A program made the translations under genes and the position numbers. From NCBI RefSeq assembly GCF_017874625.1, contig NZ_JAGIKZ010000006.1, positions 62,001 through 126,000 of the forward strand: a stretch of 64,000 nucleotides of DNA, in the 5' to 3' direction. Positions 37,098 to 45,033 of the stretch are shown here, piece after piece. The first letter of the stretch is position 1. Each line of letters begins with the position of its first letter. The stretch comes from Cytobacillus eiseniae. Its GTDB lineage: Bacteria; Bacillota; Bacilli; Bacillales; Cytobacillaceae. The notes beneath the pieces are model-generated. The model did no database searches and was not told where the DNA came from. It saw only the letters and a program-made list of their open reading frames with translations.

Positions 37098-38720
37098 ATG
37101 AGACGAAACATGTTCTTCAAAAATACTAAAATTAAGAAAGATGATTGGGATAATGTAACAGTTAAAGTAGATGCAGAACTTATTCCTGCTAAGATTTCTG
37201 AGGTTTTAAATAATATAAAAATAACAATGGGCAATAGTACTGATCTTGTCACAAGGGATTTTAAAACAGGGAAAGATGGTTCCATAGATATTGGAATTGC
37301 TTATGTGGATGGATTAGCTGATAAAGTATTTGTCCAAGACTATATCATTCAACCGTTAATGACCGATTTAAGAATGACAGGGCTGGATATAGAAATTGAA
37401 AAAGATCCAAACGTATTTGAAGTCATCAAGAACTTTAATTTAGTTAGTGGGGATTTGAAAGAAATTATCGATTTAAAGACTCTTTATACTCATTTACTTT
37501 CCGGCGACACAATCGTATTGATAGAGGGATATAAGAAGGGTTTTGCAGTTAGTTCACAAGGATGGCAGGATCGTGGAATTCAAGAGCCTACTTCACAGAC
37601 TGTCGTCAGAGGCCCAAAAGATGGTTTTACGGAAACGCTGAGAACAAATACATCGCTAATAAGAAGGCGCATTAAAAATACGGACCTTTGGATTGAAACC
37701 ATTCCTGTTGGAAATAAAACACAAACAGATGTAGCACTCCTATATTTGAAGGATGTTGCAAACCCGAAGATCGTAAATGAAGTAAGAATGAGAATTAATA
37801 AAATTGAAATTGATGCGATATTGGAAAGTGGTTATATTGAAGAAATGATCCAGGATAAAACATTTACAGTTTTTCCTACCATTCATAATACTGAACGTCC
37901 AGATGCAGCTTGTGCAGCAATCTTAGAAGGAAAAATTATTATTATGGTTGATGGTACACCATTTGTTTTAATTGCACCAGCTGTCTTTGTTGAGTTTTTT
38001 CAATCGAGTGAGGATTATTATCAAAGGGCAGATATTAGCTCATTACTGAGAATGTTACGGTACTTTTGTTTGTTTCTTGCATTAATTACACCATCAGCCT
38101 ACATAGCAGTTACTACTTTTCATCAAGAGATGCTGCCAACACTTTTATTAATTAGTTTAGCTGCACAGCGTGAAGGTGTACCTTTTCCAGCTCTTATAGA
38201 AGCAGTAATGATGGAAGTCACCTTCGAAATATTAAGGGAAGCAGGAGTGAGAATGCCAAGGGCTGTAGGTTCAGCTATCTCGATTGTAGGTGCCTTGGTT
38301 CTAGGACAAGCTGCAGTGGAGGCTGGCATTGTTTCAGCAACAATGGTCATTATTGTTTCCTTGACAGCAATTGCCAGCTTTGTCTGTCCATCCTTTAATA
38401 TGGCCATCTCAATCAGAATATTACGGTTTGTCTTTATGATCTTAGCTGCAACATTTGGCTTGTTTGGGATCATTATGGGACTAATCATGATGGTCGCACA
38501 TTTAGCTAGCCTTCGGTCATTTGGGGTTCCATATTTATCACCGATGGCTCCAATGGTCGCTGCTGACCAGAAAGATGTTTTTGTTCGTGTCCCGATTTGG
38601 AAAATGATCACAAGACCTAGTTTTATTAGTCAGTCCGATAGTCGAAGACAGGCAACTCCTAGTCCTAAGCCGCCCAATAAATCTACGAATGAAGGTGGAT
38701 CTCAAGGTGAAAATAAATAA
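37098..38720 (+). CDS. Spore germinant receptor A subunit (GerAA family)
   Basis: This 540-residue protein has a soluble N-terminal domain of about 290 residues. A membrane part of four to five helices follows (about 300-490, including LRYFCLFLALITPSAYIAVTTFHQEMLPTLLL), then a short polar tail. EAVMMEVTFEILREAGVRMPR is a hallmark of GerAA. In current models A subunits form the ion channel opened when germinant binds the B subunit. ATG 37098 has GGGAG eight bases upstream. It overlaps the C-subunit start by 14 bases. Confidence 0.92.
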   Translation: MRRNMFFKNTKIKKDDWDNVTVKVDAELIPAKISEVLNNIKITMGNSTDLVTRDFKTGKDGSIDIGIAYVDGLADKVFVQDYIIQPLMTDLRMTGLDIEIEKDPNVFEVIKNFNLVSGDLKEIIDLKTLYTHLLSGDTIVLIEGYKKGFAVSSQGWQDRGIQEPTSQTVVRGPKDGFTETLRTNTSLIRRRIKNTDLWIETIPVGNKTQTDVALLYLKDVANPKIVNEVRMRINKIEIDAILESGYIEEMIQDKTFTVFPTIHNTERPDAACAAILEGKIIIMVDGTPFVLIAPAVFVEFFQSSEDYYQRADISSLLRMLRYFCLFLALITPSAYIAVTTFHQEMLPTLLLISLAAQREGVPFPALIEAVMMEVTFEILREAGVRMPRAVGSAISIVGALVLGQAAVEAGIVSATMVIIVSLTAIASFVCPSFNMAISIRILRFVFMILAATFGLFGIIMGLIMMVAHLASLRSFGVPYLSPMAPMVAADQKDVFVRVPIWKMITRPSFISQSDSRRQATPSPKPPNKSTNEGGSQGENK

Positions 38721-39906
38721 AAAAACAGCTTTGCTTTCTATTGCCTTTTTCATTTTAATAGGTTTGACAGGTTGTTGGAGCGCCCATGAATTATCTGAGT
38801 TGGCTATTGCTACTGGTCTTGGAATAGATAAGACAGAGGATGGATATAGAATTTCGGTGCAATTTGTCAATCCAGGAGAAATAGCGGCCAAAAAAGCATC
38901 ATCTGGTGTCCCCATTTCCGTTCATACGGCAGAAGGAAGGAGTATGCTGGAAGCTGTTCGAAAGTTAACGACTACGGCTCCAAGAAGGGTGTACTTAGCA
39001 CATGTGCGTGTGATTATATTTGGTGAAGAATTAGCAAAAGAAGGTTTAAGAAAGCCATTAGACTTTTTATCAAGGGATCATGAAATGAGAGCTGACTTTG
39101 TTATCGCAATTGCGAAAGGCTTGAAAGCGGAAGACGTAATAAAAGTCATTGCGCCTATGGAAAAAGTATCGGCAAATAAAATTTTCACCTCTATTGAAAC
39201 ATCAGAGAAAAATTGGGCGCCAACCAAGATTGTTTTATTAGATGAATTGATCGAATCATTGGTTAGTGATGGGAAGGAGCCTGTCATAACTGGTGTTTAT
39301 TTGACAGGGAATTCAGAACTCGGAGGGAATATTAAGAATATCCAACAAGTAAATACACCTACTAAAATAAAATCGGATTATTTAGCTGTCTTTAAAGGAG
39401 ATAAATTGATTGACTGGTTGGATGAATCGGAAAGTAAAGGCTTTAATTACATAACGGATAATATTACGAGCACAGTTGGTTTTATTGAGTGTGAGGGTGG
39501 AGGAACGCTGACGATTGAGACGATTCGAAGTAAAACAAAATTAGAAGGAGCAATTGAAAATGAGAAACCAAAGATAAAGATTTATGTGACAGCTGAGTCA
39601 AATATTGGAGATGTTGAATGTCCAATTGATTTATCTAAGTCGAAAACAATTAAAGATATTGAAAAGAAATTCAATGAAAAAACAAAAGATATCATTATGA
39701 GTAGTGTAGAAAAGGCTAAAGAGCTAGGAACGGATATTTACGGCTTTGGGGAGGCCATTAATAGATCTGAGCCTAAAAAGTGGGAAGACTTGAAGAAAAA
39801 ATGGGATGAGGAATTTAAGAATACGGAAGTTGTGGTGAAAGTGGATTTGAAAATTCGTAGAGTAGGCACAATCGCTGAATCATTCCAAGAAGAAGAGGAT
39901 CAGTAG
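38707..39906 (+). CDS. Spore germinant receptor C subunit, lipoprotein (GerAC family)
   Basis: This protein of about 399 residues has a lipoprotein signal ending LTGC and then WSAHELSELAIATGLGIDKTEDGY, the typical GerAC start. Three domains follow. I chose GTG 38707 because GAAGGTGG is eight bases upstream and this start gives a standard signal peptide; ATG 38689 has no RBS. The C subunit is exposed on the outer face of the spore inner membrane and is needed for receptor function. Confidence 0.9.
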   Translation: MKINKKTALLSIAFFILIGLTGCWSAHELSELAIATGLGIDKTEDGYRISVQFVNPGEIAAKKASSGVPISVHTAEGRSMLEAVRKLTTTAPRRVYLAHVRVIIFGEELAKEGLRKPLDFLSRDHEMRADFVIAIAKGLKAEDVIKVIAPMEKVSANKIFTSIETSEKNWAPTKIVLLDELIESLVSDGKEPVITGVYLTGNSELGGNIKNIQQVNTPTKIKSDYLAVFKGDKLIDWLDESESKGFNYITDNITSTVGFIECEGGGTLTIETIRSKTKLEGAIENEKPKIKIYVTAESNIGDVECPIDLSKSKTIKDIEKKFNEKTKDIIMSSVEKAKELGTDIYGFGEAINRSEPKKWEDLKKKWDEEFKNTEVVVKVDLKIRRVGTIAESFQEEEDQ

Positions 39907-39910
39907 GATC

Positions 39911-40150
39911 GTGAGTATCTTATGGATTTTACTAGTAACTGCATTTGTTATTTTATTGGAGAAACCTAATATTTCAAAACGATGGAATAAAAAAGAGAAA
40001 ATTATTTTTTTTGTCTCCTTGTTGCTTGGAATTGGCTTAGCTATTGCTTGGGTTTTACAAGTTGATTTAATCAATCCAATGGAAGTCATTACCGAGTGGT
40101 ATCGGCCGATATCAGAGCCTTTTATATCCTATATGAATCAATTCAAATAG
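39911..40150 (+). CDS. Two-helix small membrane protein, germinant receptor D-like
   Basis: These 79 residues form two hydrophobic helices (about 2-15 and 31-50) joined by a basic loop (KRWNKKEK). It lies four bases after the C-subunit gene and before a second B gene. Size and topology match the D subunits that modulate GerA-type receptors in some Bacillus operons. The start is GTG 39911. Confidence 0.7.
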   Translation: MSILWILLVTAFVILLEKPNISKRWNKKEKIIFFVSLLLGIGLAIAWVLQVDLINPMEVITEWYRPISEPFISYMNQFK

Positions 40151-40207
40151 TTCAAATTAAAGTTATGTGCACTTTCCATGTAACTGCATCGGGGAGGGGG
40201 ATAAGCA

Positions 40208-41299
40208 GTGGAAACGGTAAATATAAGTGTAAGGCAATTTACAATCCTAGTCATCATGTATACATGGGGAAGTGCAGTCCTCCTAATTCCAGCAGGGCTC
40301 GCTTCCATTGCTAAATCGAACGCATGGATCTCTTCGCTAGTAGGTTTATTATTTGGATTAGTATTAGTTTTACTTTATATGAAAATTGCTGCTATTTATC
40401 CTGAAAAAACATTTGTTGAATTAAACAGAATTGTTTTTGGAAGATGGATTGGTACAATTATTTCCATCCTATTTTTGTTTCCCATTTTCTTATTATCAGC
40501 AGGTATTCTTAGAGAAATTGGTGAATTTTTTACAACTCAGGTTATGATTGAGACGCCGATCCATGCGATTCACATCTTGACTTTAATTGTTGCTATTTAT
40601 TGTATTCGAGCAGGGCTTGAGGTCATTTCGAGGACATGCGAGATTTTTTTCCCATGGACAGTCTTATTCTTAATTGTTCTTGTCATTTTTCTGCTACCTG
40701 AAATGAAAATAGAAAATCTACAGCCCAATTTTGCTAAAGGTTTTGGCCCGATTTTGGGAGCAGCTTATCCATATATAAGTATTCCATACTGTCAATTAAT
40801 TGTATTTTTAATGATTTTTCCTAATGTAAACAATGCTCCAAAGGCGAGAAAGTTTTTTTTCTTTGGTGTTATTATTGCTAGTTTAGGGATTACACTTATA
40901 ACGATTATGTGCCTTGGGGTTCTGGGCGATGACTTTACAAGCAGAAATATGTATCCTACTTATGTGCTAGGGAAAATGGTTAACATTGGTGGATTTATTG
41001 AAAGAGTAGAAGTATTGGTTGCAATTAGTTGGATATTAAGTACCTTTTTTAAATTTTTAGTGAGCTGCTATGCCCTTCTTTTAGGCATGACGCAGATTTT
41101 GAAATTAAACGATATGAAAGTATTAGTCTTTCCATTAGGTTTTCTATTATTGGTTTATTCAATGGTCTCTTATCCTAATATCGTTTATTATAAGGAAATT
41201 ATCTATTTGATGTGGACCCCATATGCGTTGACCGTATTCTTTTTGCTGCCATTATTTGTGTTAACTGTGGCAATTGTTAAAACAAAAATAAGCAGCTAA
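40208..41299 (+). CDS. Second spore germinant receptor B subunit (GerAB family)
   Basis: This 363-residue membrane protein has ten helices and the same family signature (ISVRQFTILVIMYTWGSAVLL) as the first gene of the operon, but is clearly diverged from it. The start is GTG 40208 with GGGAGGGGG upstream. Two B subunits with one A and one C suggest that two receptor variants, or two germinants, share the A/C core. A strong terminator follows. Confidence 0.88.
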   Translation: METVNISVRQFTILVIMYTWGSAVLLIPAGLASIAKSNAWISSLVGLLFGLVLVLLYMKIAAIYPEKTFVELNRIVFGRWIGTIISILFLFPIFLLSAGILREIGEFFTTQVMIETPIHAIHILTLIVAIYCIRAGLEVISRTCEIFFPWTVLFLIVLVIFLLPEMKIENLQPNFAKGFGPILGAAYPYISIPYCQLIVFLMIFPNVNNAPKARKFFFFGVIIASLGITLITIMCLGVLGDDFTSRNMYPTYVLGKMVNIGGFIERVEVLVAISWILSTFFKFLVSCYALLLGMTQILKLNDMKVLVFPLGFLLLVYSMVSYPNIVYYKEIIYLMWTPYALTVFFLLPLFVLTVAIVKTKISS

Positions 41300-41317
41300 A
41301 AACATATCGCTCAAAGA

Positions 41318-41366
41318 AACACGAGAGAAGCTGGAGAGATTCTCCAGCTTCTCTCGTGTTTTTTAT
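41318..41366 (+). terminator. Terminator of the ger operon
   Basis: AACACGAGAGAAGCTGGAGA / TCTCCAGCTTCTCTCGTGTT, a perfect 20-bp stem followed by T6. Confidence 0.95.
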
Positions 41367-41626
41367 CGTTAGTTGTAAAGGAGTATAGACAAAAGGAGAA
41401 TGGAGAATTCCTAAGTAGTTCCGTTCCGAGGAAGAAAAGCATTTTAGCAAGAGAATTAACATATACTTCCACTGTATTCTTTATATTATTTCACAAGGAT
41501 TATTATCGAAAATAGCAATCGATTTAGCATACGTTTTAACCATTGGGCAGTAGTTATTGGTCATACTATAAAATTTGCGTTAATAACGATGTAAGATGAC
41601 TTTATTAATTCTCTAGAACTAAGAAA

Positions 41627-41950
41627 GTATCGGTTGGGGAATCAGGTTGATCACCCGAGTTTATGAATAGACGGAAAATTTCCGCCTATTTCGTAATTAT
41701 TAATAAAAATGGCCCAAATAAGCGGAAAATTTCCGTCTAATGCCTTGAAAAATTCAAAAATGAGGGATTTTTCATTGAATAAGCGGAAAATTTCCGCTTA
41801 TTTCACCCAAAACGAACTTCATTCTACATTTAAGCGGAATTTTTCCGCTTATTTTTTTTGCTGGTTACTCGAGTAAGGACGAGATTCCTTATTTAAATAG
41901 AAGTGAGGTCATAAGCAAGGTTGTTCTTTAGCAAAATTCATTTATCTACC
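41627..41950. repeat. Four-palindrome intergenic element, copy B
   Basis: This second copy of the element at 822-1146 is in the same orientation, with palindromes starting at about 41665, 41716, 41777 and 41829. It shares the lead-in ATCAGGTTGA and the tail GTTACTCGA...TTCTTTAGCA. It occupies most of the gap between the ger terminator and padR (41367-42228); the remainder has no recognisable gene. Confidence 0.8.
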
Positions 41951-42179
41951 TTATTAGCTAAAGATGCATTAGTTGAAGAACAAGTTAGCAGAGGAGACGC
42001 AAACCTCTGCATTTTAATGTGTAATTTTATAGTCTAAAAGTATGTGATTTAACTTCATATTGCTTTATGAAATCGTGTTTACTACTTTATAACCGAACTA
42101 CTTGGCGAATACCAGTCTCCTTTATATATTCCTAATTAAAGTAATGGAATAATAATAAGAAAAAAATAATAATAAATAC

Positions 42180-42209
42180 TTCACAATAGTGTACGTCGTA
42201 CAGTATAAT
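42180..42209 (+). promoter_or_regulatory. padR promoter with operator between -35 and -10
   Basis: TTCACA (42180-42185) and TATAAT (42204-42209) are 18 bp apart. The spacer holds the perfect inverted repeat TGTACG-T-CGTACA (42190-42202), placed to let PadR repress its own gene. Confidence 0.65.
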
Positions 42210-42228
42210 AAAAACAGGAGTTGATGAC

Positions 42229-42576
42229 ATGAGTGAAACAAATGAACATTTAGATAAACTAATGCAGGAATTGAGACGTGGCACACTTACGATTGGTGTT
42301 CTTAGTCAGCTTTATGAACCACAGTACGGATATTCACTCGTAGCCTCGCTTGAAGAAAAAGATTTTCAAGTGGAAGCAGGTACGCTTTACCCTTTGCTCC
42401 GCAGGCTAGAAAAACAGGGTCTTTTAGTGAGTGAGTGGGATACAAATGAAACAAGGCCACGGAAGTATTATCTTTTGAGTGAAAGTGGAAAAGAAGTTTT
42501 TGAACAGCTTGTTGTTGAGTGGAAGGATATGGTTAATCGTTTAGACAATTTGCTTATTAACAAAGGAGGATCATAA
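42229..42576 (+). CDS. PadR-family transcriptional regulator
   Basis: This 115-residue winged-helix protein has YSLVASLEEKDFQVEAGTLYPLLRRLEKQGLL, the PadR recognition region, and a short C-terminal dimerisation helix. PadR-like proteins usually repress the neighbouring membrane-protein gene and their own promoter. The next gene starts one base after its stop. Confidence 0.9.
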   Translation: MSETNEHLDKLMQELRRGTLTIGVLSQLYEPQYGYSLVASLEEKDFQVEAGTLYPLLRRLEKQGLLVSEWDTNETRPRKYYLLSESGKEVFEQLVVEWKDMVNRLDNLLINKGGS

Positions 42577-42577
42577 A

Positions 42578-43591
42578 ATGGAGAGCATTGAACGGTATGT
42601 ACACGCAGTTACTCATTTATTGCCGCAATCACAGAGAGAGGATATCGCTAAGGAACTACGCGGCCTCATTGAAGATATGCTCGATGAACGGGTACAAGAT
42701 GGCAACGCAACAAAAAAAGATGTGGAAGAAGTGCTATTGGAGTTAGGTGAACCTCGAAAATTAGCAAATAAATATCGGGGTACGAACCGTTATTTAATTG
42801 GCCCAGAATTATTTGACCATTATATTATGGTGTTAAAAATAGTTTTAATTGCAACAAGTGCGGTCATTGGCGTGTCATTTATAATTGAGATAATTATGGA
42901 TCCGCCTTCAATATTACAAGCATTTATCTCGTTTATTGTTTCTGTAGTCACAGGGTTACCTATGGCTTTTGCTTGGACGACGTTTGCCTTTGCGAGCCTT
43001 CAATTTTGGGGAAATAAACAGCTTAAGGTGGTGGATTTACAGCTAAATAGTGATTGGAAGCCCTCTGATTTACCACCGATTCCTCATCCTAAAGGCCAAG
43101 TGAAAAAAGGAGAAGCGATCACAGGAATTGTTTTCTACATTATCTGTATTACGTTTTTTGTCTTCTCTAGTGATTATTTTGGTATATGGGTTTTTGATGA
43201 TGGAAAGTTTAAAGAGGTTGTCCACTTCTTTAATGAACAATATATTGGGTACTGTATGCTGTTCATTTTTCTAATCTTCGGTTTTGGTATTATAAAGGAA
43301 TGTTTGAAATTGGTTCATGGAAGGTGGACGATGCAGCTTGTTTTATTTACAGCTGTTGTCAATATCTTTTCCATAATTGGATTAATGATCGTTATTGCTG
43401 AACCGTTGATTTGGAACCCAAACTTCATAACTCAATTGGTAGAAAGCGGGTTACTGGCTGTAGATAGTGAATCATTTCAAACACTTAGTGTGATATGGGA
43501 ACAAGCAACAAAGTGGCTGCTTATTATCTTTTTATTTACACTAATATGGGATATTATTGATGGGTATATTAGAGTACGGAAAAGTAAATAG
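42578..43591 (+). CDS. HAAS-domain membrane protein partnered with PadR
   Basis: This 337-residue protein starts with a HAAS/DUF1700 domain (ERYVHAVTHLLPQSQREDIAKEL ... EEVLLELGEPRKLANKYRG, residues 3-70). It has six or so membrane helices from about 85. PadR-HAAS pairs are common in Firmicutes; HAAS domains are thought to bind DNA or PadR, and the membrane part may sense envelope stress. No transport motif is visible. It ends at a terminator. Confidence 0.8.
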   Translation: MESIERYVHAVTHLLPQSQREDIAKELRGLIEDMLDERVQDGNATKKDVEEVLLELGEPRKLANKYRGTNRYLIGPELFDHYIMVLKIVLIATSAVIGVSFIIEIIMDPPSILQAFISFIVSVVTGLPMAFAWTTFAFASLQFWGNKQLKVVDLQLNSDWKPSDLPPIPHPKGQVKKGEAITGIVFYIICITFFVFSSDYFGIWVFDDGKFKEVVHFFNEQYIGYCMLFIFLIFGFGIIKECLKLVHGRWTMQLVLFTAVVNIFSIIGLMIVIAEPLIWNPNFITQLVESGLLAVDSESFQTLSVIWEQATKWLLIIFLFTLIWDIIDGYIRVRKSK

Positions 43592-43599
43592 AAGTAGGG

Positions 43600-43636
43600 A
43601 GTACAGTGGTTGAAAATGAGCCATTGTACTTTTATT
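43600..43636 (+). terminator. Terminator of the padR operon
   Basis: AGTACAGTGG / CCATTGTACT stem (one G-U pair) and TTTTATTT. Confidence 0.7.
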
Positions 43637-43798
43637 TGTCTAAAAGTGATAAAATGTCAAAAAAATTTAGGATGATTAAATACGCGCTATACATAGGATA
43701 TAAATAATAAAAAGTGCTAATCAACTCGCTGGATCTCACGCTTTTGGTCAGTTGATATGTTATGGTTAGTGGCGAAGACTAAGAATGGAGTGAACCCT

Positions 43799-44242
43799 TT
43801 GACTTCAAACGCTGAATTGCAAAACCTAGATCTAATTGATTTATTAAGTGAGCGTCATAGTTTAGTCCGAAGAATTTCGGAGAAAGCATGGAACGATCAA
43901 AGTGATATTTATATCTCTAATTCTGAATGGTATATTATGGCTCGGATTTATAAAAAGCGTCCAACGATTTCGTATATCACAAAAAATGTAGAAATTTCTC
44001 GCCAGGCTATACATAAATTTATTAAAAACCTTGCCGCAAAAGGATTAGTAGAAATCAATAATGTAGAAAATAACAAGAAAGAAAAATGTATTCAGTTAAC
44101 AGCATTAGGTGAAGAAAGCTACGAAAAAAATGAGGCACTTAAAGCTCAGCTTGAGAGCAAAATTGCAGATAAAATTGGTGTCAAGCAAGTAGCCATTCTT
44201 AAAGACTTATTAAAGCTGGACTGGGGCATCGAACAACATTAA
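43799..44242 (+). CDS. MarR-family transcriptional regulator
   Basis: This 147-residue protein has a winged-helix core (ISNSEWYIMARIYKKRPTISYITKNVEISRQAIHKFIKNLAAKGLV) flanked by dimerisation helices. I chose TTG 43799 with GGAGTG seven bases upstream. The in-frame ATG at 43757 has no RBS and would add 14 residues. No divergent target gene is present. Confidence 0.8.
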   Translation: MTSNAELQNLDLIDLLSERHSLVRRISEKAWNDQSDIYISNSEWYIMARIYKKRPTISYITKNVEISRQAIHKFIKNLAAKGLVEINNVENNKKEKCIQLTALGEESYEKNEALKAQLESKIADKIGVKQVAILKDLLKLDWGIEQH

Positions 44243-44420
44243 TAGGCGGAAGCTTACCAAAAAAAACGACTGTGTATAAAACTAAGTATTTTCATTTTTT
44301 TACAGAGAAACAAATCTTAGCAGAAGACATATAAAGGAAATAATTATTGCATGTAAAAGGAATGTTTTTACTATTATGATTAGGTTGTAAGCAAAATTGT
44401 AATATTATTTGTAGTTAATA

Positions 44421-44595
44421 GGACACATGTTCCGTTAAATGCGAAAATAATTGTATTTTTGCATTCTTAATGGACATACGTTCCGTTATTTATCCGAAAG
44501 GGTGTTGTTTTCACCTAATTAATAGCAAATAACGTACTCAGTGTCCGATAACTCTCCAAAATAGGATAATTTATGATAATAACGTACTCAATGTC
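44421..44595. repeat. Four mutually inverted GGACA-type repeats
   Basis: GGACACATGTTCCGTTA (44421) and GGACATACGTTCCGTTATT (44472) read forward. AATAACGTACTCAGTGTCC (44528-44546) and AATAACGTACTCAATGTCC (44577-44595) are their inverted counterparts. Spacing is about 50 bp throughout. No ORF overlaps. The function is unknown; it resembles the palindrome blocks elsewhere in the window in size and spacing but not in sequence. Confidence 0.6.
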
Positions 44596-44648
44596 CTCAT
44601 AATAGATAAAACGAAATTTAGTAAGGTGGGATTGAATAAAATAAGTAA

Positions 44649-44686
44649 AAACACATGGATTTCCATACGGAATCCATGTGTTTTTG
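44649..44686 (+). terminator. Isolated terminator-like hairpin
   Basis: AAACACATGGAT / ATCCATGTGTTTTT, a strong stem with T5, 400 bp after the MarR gene. It may end the MarR transcript or an unannotated RNA covering the inverted repeats at 44421-44595. Confidence 0.75.
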
Positions 44687-44776
44687 CTTGCTAATGCGAA
44701 GGCTATTATACATTTTCGGAACTACTTAATATAAAACAGCTGTGCTTTATTAGTAAAACGTTTAATAATAAATGAA

Positions 44777-44808
44777 ATCCGAGTCTATTTATTGACTCGG
44801 ATCTTTTT
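44777..44808 (+). terminator. Second isolated terminator-like hairpin
   Basis: AATCCGAGTC / GACTCGGATC with T5. No gene lies between this and the hairpin at 44649, so a short transcript may end here. The remainder up to 45033 shows only the RBS of the next gene. Confidence 0.6.
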
Positions 44809-45033
44809 AATTGCTAAACGTTGTATATGTTGAAAATGCTGGTTTTCCTGTGGATGCAAATGGAATCATTTTATCTAGTTTTCTGTGTATAATTAAATTG
44901 GATAGACGAATAACTACGTACTCAACTTGTGATAGGAACGTGAAAAAAAGGAAATCTTTTGGATTATTAATAGTTATTTGAATGATATTGTTTACATATA
45001 TTAAGAGATCATTAAATAGAGGGAATGGATTGT

